Below are positions 23,801 to 32,060 of a stretch of DNA of 64,000 nt, piece by piece. Below the pieces are notes generated by a model. The model was not told the DNA's origin, made no database searches, and saw only the letters and a program-made list of their open reading frames with translations. The first letter of the stretch is position 1. The number at the start of each line of letters is the position of its first letter. The stretch covers positions 512,501 through 576,500 of the forward strand of contig CAUYUJ010001403.1 of NCBI GenBank assembly GCA_963575745.1. The letters run 5' to 3'. A program made the position numbers and the translations under genes. The DNA is from Prorocentrum cordatum (lineage: Eukaryota > Sar > Dinophyceae > Prorocentrales > Prorocentraceae).

Positions 23801-26800
23801 TGGTGGACCAGCTCGTGGATGCCATCCAGGCCAAGGCCAAAAAGGAGGCGGGCAAGGGCACGGAGATAAAGCCTGTGCACGCCCTGGGCTCGGAAGACCC
23901 TGATCATCTGATCGTGGCCTGGCTGGGCTACTGAAAGAGCCGAGCCGCCGATCGATCCGGATCGGGGCGGGTCCGGTCGATCGTTCTCTCGATCAGCAGG
24001 GTAGTCCACGCTCTGTGATGCACCCGGCCGGCTCGAGCAGGATCAAGATTGGGACCGTGGGTGAACCGCGACCGGGGAGGCCTCTCAGGTCAAGAACCAG
24101 CTTTGGGTGTTCATCAATTGTCTCATTGAGAACCCAGCCTTCAGCTCGCAGACCAAGGAGCAGATGACGCTGAAGGTGTCCAATTTCGGCAGCAACTGCC
24201 CCATTAGCAAGGCCGTTGTGGACGAGATCGTAGAGAAAACCGACGTCGTGGCTGCTGTGATAGCGGAGTCCCAGGCCAAGATGACGGCGCAGATGGACAA
24301 GATGGGGAAGGCGGGCGCGCGCGGCAAACGGGTGCTCGGGATCCCGAAGCTGGAGGACGCCAATGACGCCGGCGGCAAGCACGCGGGCGATTGCACCCTC
24401 ATCTTGACAGAGGGGGACAGCGCCAAGGCGCTGGCCGTCGCTGGCCTGGCCGTGATTGGGCGTGACAGGTACGGCGTATTCCCTTTGCGCGGGAAGCTAC
24501 TGAACGTAAGGGATGTGTCTCAGAAGCAAGTTGCCGAGAATAAGGAGATCATGGCCATCGTCAAGATCCTTGGTCTCAGCTTTGGCCAGAAAGGCGACCA
24601 GAAGAAAATGCGGTACGGATCCGTGATGATCATGGCAGATCAAGATTACGATGGGTCCCATATCAAGGGTTTACTGATCAACTTTTTCCATTTTTGGTGG
24701 CCCGACCTCCTGAAGGAGGGTGGCTTCGTGAAGGAGTTCGTGACGCCAATTGTCAAGTGCACCAAAGGTCCCAACGTCAAGACGTTCTTCACACAGAACG
24801 AGTACGAGGAGTGGAAGAAAGAGCACGAAGGAGAGCCTGGTTGGCAGATCAAGTACTACAAAGGCTTGGGTACGAGCACTGCTGCTGAAGCCAAGGAGTA
24901 CTTCAAGGCCATGGAGGAGCACCGTCTTGACTTCGAGTGGAAGTCCACAAAGGATGGCGAGCTAATCGACATGGCTTTCAGCAAAACGCGTGCAGATGAC
25001 CGAAAGTCGTGGATGAACAACTACGAGGAAGGATCCTACGTGGATCACTCCCAACCAACCCTGACGTACCAGGACTTTGTGAACTTCGAGTTGGTGCAGT
25101 TCTCCAAGTACAGCGTCATGCGCAGCGTGCCTTCGGTGATGGACGGCTTCAAGCCCACGCAGCGCAAAGTGTTATTTTGCTGCTTCAAGCGCAACATGCG
25201 AAGCGATGTCAAGGTCGCACAGCTCGTGGGCTACGTCGGGGAGCACAGTGCGTACCTGCCGTCGGCCTGAAGATCGCCTCACAGACCTCTTCTCGCGCGC
25301 TCTCTGACCAGGATTTCGGGGCAGTCCAGCTCTGGCGAGGAGGGCGCCACATGAGCCGCAGATTTCGGCCAGCGTCAGCTCCAAATGGATGCGATGTAAA
25401 AATATTAGGCTAGCAACTAGGCTAGCAAAGTCGGTGGTGTATTGGCACGAGCGATGCCTGGTTGCGTGACGATGTCGTTGACGGTGATGTGCGACGATGA
25501 CGCACGCAAGCAAACAGGCAGGCAGGCAGGGAGGCAAGCAAGAACTCCGCAGGCTGGTGCTTCGCAGGTCGCCTGGAGAGGCGGGTCGAGAGATGTCCAG
25601 AACCGTGGCGTCCCCATCCATTGCTAACATAACGAACTCGGCGCTCATATCGGCAACGACCTCCCCAAAGACAACCCCCTTCCAGTCAGAACCTCCTTCT
25701 TCCTGCCCCCCCCCGTCGCTGCCCGCTTACCAACTCCTCATTCAGACCCCGCCTTGCCCCCCCTCCCCCCCCCGCCTCTCGCGCGCCCAAACGCCCCTTT
25801 TTGAGACCCCCCCCCGAGAACATGCTCCACCCCCCAAAGCACCATCCGTTATCACCCTTCCATATTACCCCTCTCCGCCCAAACACCTCTGGCCAACACC
25901 TCTCTGTTACATCCAGCTCCGCCACGACAACGCTCACCAACACCCCTGTCGACCACGCCTCTCTGCCCAAACACCCCTGGCCAACACCTCTATCTGGCAC
26001 CGCACTATGCCCCGACACCTCTCGCCACCGGCCCCTATCGACCACCCCGCTCTGCCCCCCGCCCCCCCGCCCCGAGAACACCGCCTCTGCTGCCCTCCAG
26101 GGCCATCTTGGAACCGGAAGGGGCCGCATCGGGCCGTCTTGAAGCGCTGAAGGATCGGGCCGCGTGGACGATTCTGCCCGCGCAGCGGCGCCGCATGCGC
26201 GAACCGCGGCAATTCGAGGCAATCGGGGCCACCAGGGAGCCATCTTGGGGCCACCTGGGGCCGTCTCAGAGCCCTCCTTAGGAACATCGTGACGCCATCT
26301 TGGGCCACATCGGGCCGTCTTGGAGCGCTGGAGGCCCTGGCTGCGTGGAGGATGTCGTCCACGCAGCGGTGCCGCATGCGTGAACCCCCTGGCTCTTGGA
26401 GGCAGCTGGGGCCATCTCCCCCGTCCCGTCCAAAGACCCCTTTTCCTGTCCCCAACTCGCCCACTTCCCACCAAAGACCCCCCTTCCCGTCCAAAGACCT
26501 CCCTTCCCGTCCAAAGACCTCCCCTTCCCCGTCCAGAGACCCCCCCTTCTCGTCCAAATATCCCCCCTCCCAGTCCAAAGACCCCCCCTTCCCGTCCAGA
26601 GACCCCCCTTCCCGCGAAAAAAAACTTCCCGTCCAAAGACCCCATTTTCCCGTCCAAAGACCACACCTTCTCGTCTGAAGACCTCCCTTCCCATCCAAAG
26701 ACACTCGCTTCCCATCCACCCCCCCTTCTCGTCCAAAGACCTCCGCTTTCATCTAAAGACCCTCCCTCCCTATCCAAAGACCAAGCAGCGACACCGCAAG

Positions 26801-29800
26801 CGTGACCCTGGGCTGTTGGAGGCAATTAAGGCCATCTCGTGGCCATCTGGGCCCGTCTTGGAGCCCTCCACGAACAGCTTGACGCCATCTTGGGCCGCAT
26901 CGGGCCGTCCTTGAGCGCTCCAGGCCCAAGCTGCGTGGACGGCTTTGCCCACGCGGCGGCGGCGCATGTGTAAACTGGGACTCTTGGAGGCAACCGGGGC
27001 CGTCTGGGAGCCGCCATGGGGCCATCTGGGGCCGCTGGAGCGCCCAACCCTTGTCCTCCTCCTCGCCCCCGCCATTGCCCTTGCCCTCCTCCTCCCCCTC
27101 CCCCTCCTCCTCCTCCTCCTCCTCCTCCTCCTCCTCCTCCTCCTCCTCCTCCTCCTCCCTCCTCCTCCTCCTCCTCCTCCTCCTCCTCCTCCTCCCCCCG
27201 GATGGTCCTGGAGCGCTCGAGGCCCAGGCTTCGTGGACGGTGTTGTCCATGCAGCGGCGGTGCATGCGAGAGCCGCGGCCCACGCCGTCGCGAAGCCGTC
27301 TTGGGAGCCTCGGGGCCCGTCTTGGAGCCCTCCAGGGCCGCCTGGGAGCCATCAGGGGCCGCATCGGGCCGTATGGTTCCAAGAGATGGCGGCGGGGGCC
27401 CACGGCGGGAGGGGCTGGAGCCCTCGGGGTCCCACAGGACTCCTGGGGCGGTGTGCGTGGGGCCTCTGGGGGAATTGCGGATGGGTCCACTGGGAGAAGT
27501 CTTTGGGACGATCGGGGTCTCGCCGCGGGGTCCTTGGGAGGGATGTTGGGGACCCGTGGGGGTCTCTGGGAGGTGTTCTGGGGGGGGGGGGGGGGGCTGG
27601 ACCCATGCGGGTCTGATGGAGGGTTCTGGGGAGGGGGGTTTGGGGTCCGTTGGGGTTCTTGCGGCGGGGTTCCCGGGAGGGGTGGTGGGACCCATGGGGG
27701 TCTCAGGGAGGGGTTTTTGGGGGAGGTGGTTGGTGTTGGTGGCCCATGGGGGTCTCACGGAGGGGTCATTGGGAGTGGTGTTGGAGCCCGTGGGGATCTC
27801 ATGGATGGGTCCTTGGGAGGGGTGGTTCAGGCCCATGCCTTGGGAGAGGTGTTGGCGGCGCGTGTTTTTGAGGGGGTTCTCGGGAGGGGTTGTCGGGAGC
27901 GGGTTGCTGCAGGGGTGATGTGACCAACGAACAAATCACTGTGTTCGCGACGGGGTGACCGCGGGTCCAGGACTTCAGCCCTGCCTTCCTCGCCTCCTCC
28001 TCCTCCTCCTCCCCCTGAGGTACCACCACGGAGAGGCGTCCCTCGCCGGCACCATCATCTCCATGGCCCAAGATTTCGTCGGCTCGAACAACCTCAACTT
28101 GCTCGTGCCCTCTGGCCAGTTCGGCACTCGCCTGCAAGGCGGGAGCGACCACGCCAGCGCGAGGTACATCTACACGCGGCTGTCGCCCTTCACGCGGCTC
28201 ATCTTCTCGCCCCTCGACGACGCAGTCCTCAACTACCTCAACGAGGACGGGCAGCGGATCGAGCCGTCCTTCTACGTGCCCGTCCTCCCCATGGTGCTGG
28301 TGAACGGGGCCTCGGGCATCGGGACAGGGTGGAGCACCGACATCCCGAACTACGACCCCCTCGCGATCATCGAGAATCTGAGGTGGCCAGGGCCCGATCG
28401 CGGATGGGACTGCAGTGTCGTTTTTAATACATGCTCCGCGTGCGGATCATGTATTAAAAATGCAGAGATTCAGTATTGAAAACATCGATGAGTTCATGCA
28501 CAAATTCATGCATAAAGTAATCATGAATTAAAATCCTATAGTTTTACAAAACCTATGTATTAAAACTGCCTTGTGGGGAGGGGCAGCCAGATCTTGCCAC
28601 GAACTCCTGGCCAGAGTGCGCTCCAGGACAGGTCACCGGTCCGGAGAGCGAACCTGGAGGGGGAGGGCGGCGCCGCCCATGCTGTTCGCGCCGGGAGGCT
28701 CTGGACTCCCTTCCTCCCTCAGCCAACCTCCCTCTCTCTCCCTCCCTCCCTCCCTCCCTCTCCCTCCCTCCCTCCCTCCCTCTCCCTCCCTCCCTCTCCC
28801 TCCCTCTCTGTCTCTCTTTGTTCTCTCTCTCTCTCTCTATCCTGGCCAGCACGGGGTCGCACCAGCCCCGTTGGGTTCCCGAGGGCTCCCCCCGAGGGCT
28901 GCCGAGAGGGGTCACGCAAGATGCTCGCCAACACGGGTGCGTGACCGCCGCAATTTGGCAACGCTGCAGAATGGACGCGGCCAGGTGAGTACTCTGACAG
29001 CGCGCGGGAAGGTGGGAGGGAACCGGCCACGTGCGCGCGGGATGGTGCAGGAGAGCAGCAGGGAGGCGCCAGCTCCCTGCATCGGCCAGAGCCCCCGTCT
29101 GCTGAGTACTCCGCGGCGCGGCGGCGAGGAGGGCCCTGGAGTCGGGGCGCCGCTCTCACCAACAGCACCGCGGGTGGTCTTGCCCCGCTTCGAGGCCCCA
29201 GGCCCCCCAGGGATCGGCTCCGACCTGAGAGGGCCCCGCCCATTGATTATGGTGTCTCACTTCCCGGTTCGGCAGAGGTTGGCCGGGCCTCTGAATCCCG
29301 ACGATTATTTTCCCCGGGCGTGGCTCGACAGCTGCTTCCCCCCGAGGAGGATGGGACGCTCGGGACTAAAAACTGTGTCTCACTTTCCGGCCCCTATTGT
29401 CCGGGAGGCTGTGGATCGGCAAGAAGAAGATGAAGCCCATGAAGCCGTGGTTCAGGGGTTTCACCGGCACCATCGAGCACCTCGGCAAGGTCTGGGGCAG
29501 AGAAGAGCACACCTTGTGTTGTCGCTGCACCCCGCGCTCCTCAGCACCCCCCCTTCGTCCCCTCCTCTCCATGATGTCCTACAGTGGGTGGACCAAACAA
29601 GACGCTAGCCTGCCAACAGGTGCTCTACTGAAGTGTCTAATCCCCGGAGGCACCTGGGGTCCAGAGAAGCCCCAGGGCACCTCTGGATGGGCAAAGATGG
29701 ACGACGGATGCGGCCATATGTTTACTCCAGGAAGGTGATTTTCACATGCGTGCATGTACTGCGTCAGGTCGACCCTCTGCGCAGTCACCCTCCTGCCACT

Positions 29801-30900
29801 CCACCTGCTCATCCCCTCCTCTTCCGGAGGGGGTGGGGGGGCTGGGGCAGGCGTCCAAACCCAGGGGGCATATGTCCATGGCTCCGCGCGGCGAGGGATC
29901 GCACTACAGCTGGGGCAAATACTGGGAGAACGACCAGGGGCTGGAGATCACGGAACTGCCGATCCGCAAGTGGACCCAGGACTACAAGGAGTTCTTGCAG
30001 ACCATGTTGCCCGGAGCCGAGTCCAAGTCCAAGATATCGGTGCAGGACATCCGCGAGCACCACACGGAGAAGAAGGTCCACTTCACAGTGAAGATGACCC
30101 CAGAGCAGTTAAAGAGTGTCAAGGAGGCTGGTGTTGAGCACTCGTTCAAGTTGTGGGGCAGCGTCAACGAGACCAACATGGTTTTGTTTGATTCAGAGGG
30201 AAAGATCGCGAAGTACAAAAACGCCCTCGAAATTATGGAAGAATTCGCGGGGGTACGATTGAAGTACTACGACTTGCGGAAGAAGTACCTTATCGACAAG
30301 TTGACGTTGGAGAGGGATCTTCTGAATAATCGTGCGCGCTTCATCGCCATGATCATCGCCAAGAAATTGCACATCAATAACCGTAAGAAGGCAGATGTCG
30401 TGAAGGACCTAATCAAGTTCAAATTCATGAAGTTCGGGGACACCAAGCCGCCGAGAACAGGCTTCGAGTATCTGCTCATCATGCAGATTGCCTCGCTCAC
30501 AAAGGAGAGGAAAGAAGAGCTGGAGAAGATGGCGAAGGAGAAGGCCGCCGAGCTCGAGAAGGTGAAGCGCACCTCCATTCAAGCCATGTGGCTCGAGGAC
30601 CTGAAGAACCTGGAGGCCGCCATTCGCCAGCTCTACGAGTCGGACAAGGATGACGATGAGAACGATAAGTCCAGGAAGGGTACCAAGCGCAAGGCCCCAG
30701 AGGCGACGACCGCCAAGAGGAAGGAAAAATCTGGCGCCGAGAAGGACGAGCCCGGCGGCGATGCTGACGACGAAGAGGTGGCGAACGCGGTCGCCGACCC
30801 GCTTGACAACCCGTTCGGCGACATCGCGCGCTGGACGTCGGGTGCCCTCAAGGCGGCCACCGACGCGGGTGCCCCCATGAAGAGGCGCCGCACCAAGTGA
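11957..30900 (+). CDS. TOP2: DNA topoisomerase II (six recognised exons, start codon not found)
   Basis: Type IIA DNA topoisomerase of the nucleus, which passes one duplex through another using ATP. Exons: 11957-12063, 22996-23874, 24089-25251, 28020-28382, 29408-29489, 29896-30900; junction phases all agree. They encode about 1198 residues, close to the usual eukaryotic length. In order: GHKL ATPase with NSADN (about residue 74) and GGRNGFGAKL (about 143), QTK loop, TOPRIM with EGDSAKAL (about 436) and DQDYDGSH (about 512), winged-helix/tower region with the catalytic Tyr in SARYIYT (about 765, codon 28165-28167), then a Lys/Asp-rich tail ending KRRRTK, a likely nuclear signal. Every catalytic motif I looked for is present. 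The initiator Met must lie in an unrecognised exon upstream of 11957. Intron 1 contains a complete PSMB2 gene on the same strand. The family identification is secure; the exact edge of exon 1 is inferred from an AG at 11955-11956. Confidence 0.93.
12457..12640 (+). repeat. Dispersed repeat family C, copy 1
   Basis: Alignable with 54137-54320 in the same orientation. Shared pieces include gaaaatcacgctgggagccc-like sequence, catctttctgc, a ccagat(g/c)gatctgtgagggt core and cgctgaaaaa. No frame is conserved between the copies. Confidence 0.7.
12890..13340. repeat. Direct duplication with a 45-bp identical core
   Basis: The segment ctctctccctccccctcgat followed by gacgacgccgacaacgacga is identical at about 13074-13119 and 13286-13330, roughly 212 bases apart. 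G-rich and C-rich runs surround it. No gene is supported. Confidence 0.8.
13437..13787. mobile_element. Nested inverted-repeat element, family A, copy 2
   Basis: Outer ends (cgcgcgcagaggggggc on the left, ccccataccccta...gtgcgcgccgcc on the right) are of family A. Inside lies a second inverted pair, ggatcgggata (13551 on) with tatcccgatcc (to 13680). At the centre is a 53-base near-perfect palindrome at 13614-13666. It has no coding capacity. The outer boundaries are approximate. Confidence 0.6.
14493..14514 (+). other. Relict dinoflagellate spliced-leader sequence (DinoSL)
   Basis: The 22 bases starting tccgtagg and ending ttggctcaag match the known DinoSL exon (from its T variant) at 19 of 22 positions; the differences are at positions 8, 11 and 12. 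It is in the sense orientation, 82 bases upstream of the PSMB2 start codon. Relict leaders at gene 5' ends are a recognised dinoflagellate feature, read as the trace of mRNA-to-DNA recycling. A rough uniform-base estimate gives well under 0.001 expected matches this good in 64 kb. Confidence 0.85.
14597..14757 (+). CDS. PSMB2: PSMB2 exon 1
   Basis: Starts at the ATG and ends before GTATTC (GT donor). CGTATT spans the junction at 14757-14762 and recurs at 15795-15800, so the exact cut is ambiguous. Confidence 0.8.
14597..17023 (+). CDS. PSMB2: Proteasome subunit beta type-2 (20S core, beta-4 position), three exons
   Basis: Non-catalytic beta subunit of the 20S proteasome core. Exons: 14597-14757, 15787-16158 and 16945-17023. 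The product is about 203 residues (about 200 if intron 1 is spliced within its flanking repeat); the animal homologue has 201. Start: the ATG at 14597 gives MTEASFGLAGKDFVIVATD, matching the short family N-terminus, with no propeptide. The N-terminal residue pattern lacks a catalytic Thr, as expected for this subunit. Further matches are MKDDADK, LRNGLEL, a GYG-containing AAHGYGASFTFG and the C-terminal YSCKIVDKDGPR. The last splice junction aligns without a gap to the family. The gene lies wholly inside intron 1 of topoisomerase II on the same strand, and a relict spliced leader lies 82 bases upstream of the ATG. Confidence 0.9.
15787..16158 (+). CDS. PSMB2: PSMB2 exon 2
   Basis: Encodes YMNEDLKLHTLRNG through ELEVRFLVNL. 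The acceptor is given as the AG at 15785-15786 (GT-AG solution, adding three residues, AVA, to a loop). The alternative start 15795, after TAG, gives a gap-free family alignment but a non-canonical donor. The donor is GGCAG|GTGCTC. Confidence 0.8.
16195..16335. mobile_element. MITE-like element, family A, copy 3 (in PSMB2 intron 2)
   Basis: A 141-bp element with a perfect 27-base terminal inverted repeat: tcggcggcgagcg followed by seven G and aagtga on the left, and its exact reverse complement on the right. The core consists of ccttctcagaagg-type mini-palindromes. It makes up a large part of the 786-base intron. Confidence 0.85.
16945..17023 (+). CDS. PSMB2: PSMB2 exon 3 (C-terminus)
   Basis: Follows CCCCCAG. 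Encodes YSCKIVDKDGPRVVELYDDD and a short tail, stop TAG at 17021-17023. CAGGT is present at both splice junctions of the preceding intron. Confidence 0.88.
17235..17700. repeat. Short repeats: agcatgg-type units, then a 52-bp tandem array
   Basis: From 17260 to 17335 the unit (c/t)atagcatggc recurs. At about 17490-17690 there are four direct copies of a 52-53-bp unit containing ggccagcgctgcagcgggag and gaacgagcggaagcg, the last one decayed. A single related block is seen near 57190-57225. Confidence 0.85.
17975..18400. repeat. ttcgattc-rich tract and two-copy ~118-bp tandem repeat
   Basis: 17975-18180 is built of variants of gattcgat/gattccgat. From 18183 a unit with gaggcaccgtc, gggctccaggggaggg and ctttctcggaa(t/g)cgaggttc occurs twice. 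No gene is supported. Confidence 0.75.
18610..18990. repeat. (TG)n-like tract followed by (CTC)n
   Basis: Imperfect tgtgtgt/tgtgttgtg units to about 18810, then CTC/TCC triplets from about 18850 to 18990. The Cys/Val-rich frame over the first part is an artefact of the repeat. Confidence 0.92.
19222..19455. repeat. (GGGCTATA)n array followed by CCCCCGGGCA units
   Basis: Units of 8-9 bases (gggctata with variants) run to about 19355, followed by a stretch of ccccgggcac-type units. The block 19456-20760 has mixed composition and no recognised gene. Confidence 0.9.
20771..20832. repeat. (GATGAC)n/(GTCATC)n palindromic microsatellite
   Basis: Six-base units cgatga repeat on the left, turn at gacgtc (20806-20811), and continue as their reverse complement, so the whole tract can fold back on itself. 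Confidence 0.9.
21582..21780. mobile_element. MITE-like element, family A, copy 4 (in TOP2 intron 1)
   Basis: Ends tcggcggcgagc and gctcgccgccga are inverted, followed inside by G-run plus aagtgagaagg and its counterpart. The core has six or more ttctgagaagc/ttctcagaagg mini-palindromes, so it is longer than the 141-bp copy at 16195. Confidence 0.8.
22996..23874 (+). CDS. TOP2: TOP2 exon 2 (GHKL ATPase and transducer)
   Basis: 293 codons in one frame. It starts at GTGGAGAAACAAG after TTAAG and ends AAGCCT before GTGCAC. It carries the ATP-binding NSADN and GRNGFGAKL motifs. The frame is open further upstream, but that part does not resemble the family. Confidence 0.93.
24089..25251 (+). CDS. 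TOP2: TOP2 exon 3 (TOPRIM and start of the breakage-reunion domain)
   Basis: Starts GTCAAGAACCAG after CTCTCAG and ends CACAGTGC before GTACCT. It contains the QTKEQM loop, EGDSAK, PLRGKLLNVR and the acidic triad DQDYD that binds metal. The preceding intron (23875-24088) is only 214 bases. Confidence 0.95.
26130..26350. repeat. Family D repeat (gccgtcttggagcgct type), part of TOP2 intron 3
   Basis: Units such as gggccgtcttggagcgctgg and gccatcttgggg recur here and again at 26820-27050 and 27260-27380, the opposite strand of the 1320-1640 units. The first 850 bases of the intron (25252-26100) are mixed sequence without a recognised gene. Confidence 0.65.
26400..26800. repeat. Minisatellite, about 19-20 bp unit (cccttcccgtccaaagacc)
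   Basis: About 20 direct copies with point changes and small length changes. They give Pro/Ser/Lys/Asp repeats on one strand and Gly/Lys/Phe repeats on the other. I do not accept these frames as genes, because they lie in an intron and have no unique flanking domain. Confidence 0.92.
27060..27900. repeat. (CTC)n tract and G-rich minisatellite in TOP2 intron 3
   Basis: CTC triplets, purest at about 27105-27195; family D units to about 27380; then a degenerate 45-60-bp repeat containing tgggggtctc(a/t)gggagg and gttgggacccatggggg up to 27900. Confidence 0.8.
28020..28382 (+). CDS. TOP2: TOP2 exon 4 (catalytic tyrosine)
   Basis: Starts GTACCACCACGG after CCCCTGAG and ends AATCTGAG before GTGGCC. 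It encodes the YHHGE segment, GQFGTRLQGG, the active-site Tyr in SARYIYT (28165-28167) and the MVLVNGASGIGTGWS motif. A (CTC)n stretch directly before the acceptor acts as the polypyrimidine tract. Confidence 0.95.
28421..28460. other. Near-perfect palindrome in an AT-rich island (TOP2 intron 4)
   Basis: tttttaatacatg is matched by its exact reverse complement 14 bases on, and the loop itself pairs (tccgc with gcgga). The next 100 bases stay unusually AT-rich, with a second partly related cctatgtattaaaactg, in otherwise GC-rich DNA. Confidence 0.8.
28728..28845. repeat. (CCCT)n/(CT)n tract in TOP2 intron 4
   Basis: ccctccctccct units turning into a ctctctct run near 28835. Confidence 0.93.
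29408..29489 (+). CDS. TOP2: TOP2 exon 5 (27 codons)
   Basis: Short exon encoding LWIGKKKMKPMKPWFRGFTG followed by TIEHLGK, equivalent to the KNFKGTI region of other enzymes. Acceptor CGGGAG|G, donor GGCAAG|GTCTGG. Confidence 0.88.
29896..30900 (+). CDS. TOP2: TOP2 exon 6 (C-terminal gate, coiled coil and tail)
   Basis: Starts GGATCGCAC after GCGGCGAG, stop TGA at 30898-30900. It begins SHYSWGKYWEN and the ITELPIRKWTQDYK motif, then a long helical gate region, and ends in a charged Lys/Asp tail. No AATAAA-type signal is obvious after the stop, as expected for dinoflagellates. Confidence 0.95.
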   Translation, partial: GSHYSWGKYWENDQGLEITELPIRKWTQDYKEFLQTMLPGAESKSKISVQDIREHHTEKKVHFTVKMTPEQLKSVKEAGVEHSFKLWGSVNETNMVLFDSEGKIAKYKNALEIMEEFAGVRLKYYDLRKKYLIDKLTLERDLLNNRARFIAMIIAKKLHINNRKKADVVKDLIKFKFMKFGDTKPPRTGFEYLLIMQIASLTKERKEELEKMAKEKAAELEKVKRTSIQAMWLEDLKNLEAAIRQLYESDKDDDENDKSRKGTKRKAPEATTAKRKEKSGAEKDEPGGDADDEEVANAVADPLDNPFGDIARWTSGALKAATDAGAPMKRRRTK

Positions 30901-31289
30901 GGCGGAGGCGCCGCGGGGCCGGGGGAGGCTCGCTGGGGAGCGACTGGTGGCGACCAGCCACAGACGCTGGGGCCTATGGATGGGGTCACCGATGTCGTCG
31001 GCGAGCAGCTGGGAGGCTTGAGGCACACCGGCACAATCGAGCCATCGCGAGCGCTGCTCACGAGATGGTGGCTCGCCTGTTCTGCCTACCGGCTGGCCGT
31101 GGTAATGCACGGGAGCACGGGGCTACGAAGAGCTTTGGGGGGGCTCATTCGGCTGGACGGAGATGACGGGGGTGGCAGCAGCCGACGGGCTGGGGCAATA
31201 CACACGCACGTATGCACGTACGTCTGTAATCATTTAGATACCTATGTCAGCCAGCGTAGACCCCAAACCATGTGTTTCTAGCAGGGTAG

Positions 31290-32060
31290 CTTGTGCAATC
31301 TAGGTGGAGCAATATATGTGGTTCAATCTACGTGGTGCAATTGGATGTTGTGCAACACATCGGCTGCCATCTATGTTGTGCAACATCTGTTGTGCAGACT
31401 ACGCGGCGGGCGCAATATATGTGGTGCAGTGGACGTTGCGCGGTCTAGGCCGGGCAATAGTGCAAACTATGTAGTGCAATCGCTGTGGCGCGCAATCTGT
31501 GTGGTACAGCCGACGTGGCGGAATCTATGTGGTGCATTGTATGTGGTGCCATCTCTGCGATGCAATCGACGTGGTGCAATGTTAGTGTTGCTATATGTTG
31601 TGCAAGCTTTGTCGGGCAATCTATGTGGTGCAATGTATGTCTGTTCGCAGTAAGTTGTGAACTCCATTGCTCGCGCAACCACCCCCCACCCACCCGCAAC
31701 ATCGTTTGCAAAACCCATGCGGCGGCGACTGCGATGCGTGCTTGGTGTTGGCTGGTGCATCTCTGCGGCCGCGCTAGCCCGTGCATGCTCGCGCGCGCAG
31801 CGGCCAGCTGACGCTGACCGCTTCCGGCTGACGCTTCGGCGCGACCGACGCGGCTGCGGTGGCGCTGACCACTGGGCCTTTCCCAGCGGCACTTCAATAC
31901 AAGTCGGCGGCTTGGGCAGTCGCGGTATCATGACATCGTGTCGGCACCTGTAGATATGATGATGATAGTAGCGATGGTGGTGACGATGATGACAACGACG
32001 ACGGCAATGCCAGTGACGGCGCCGATGCTGATCACGCCGATGACGATGACGGCATCCTCG
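31290..32060 (-). repeat. Dispersed repeat family B, copy 3 (inverted)
   Basis: Reverse complement of the layout at 2.1-2.7 kb and 3.6-4.1 kb. A tail of tgtggtgcaat(c/g)tatg units (31300-31650) is followed by the gcaaaacccatgcggcggc block, the GCGC block and the cgcggtatcatgacatcg end with CAT/GAT-rich sequence. The tail array is longer than in the other two copies. Confidence 0.7.

Noticed and set aside
25686-27836. Long minus-strand frames (about 340-380 codons) in TOP2 intron 3
   Set aside because: Composed of the 20-bp minisatellite, family D units and (GGA)n; they lie wholly inside an intron.
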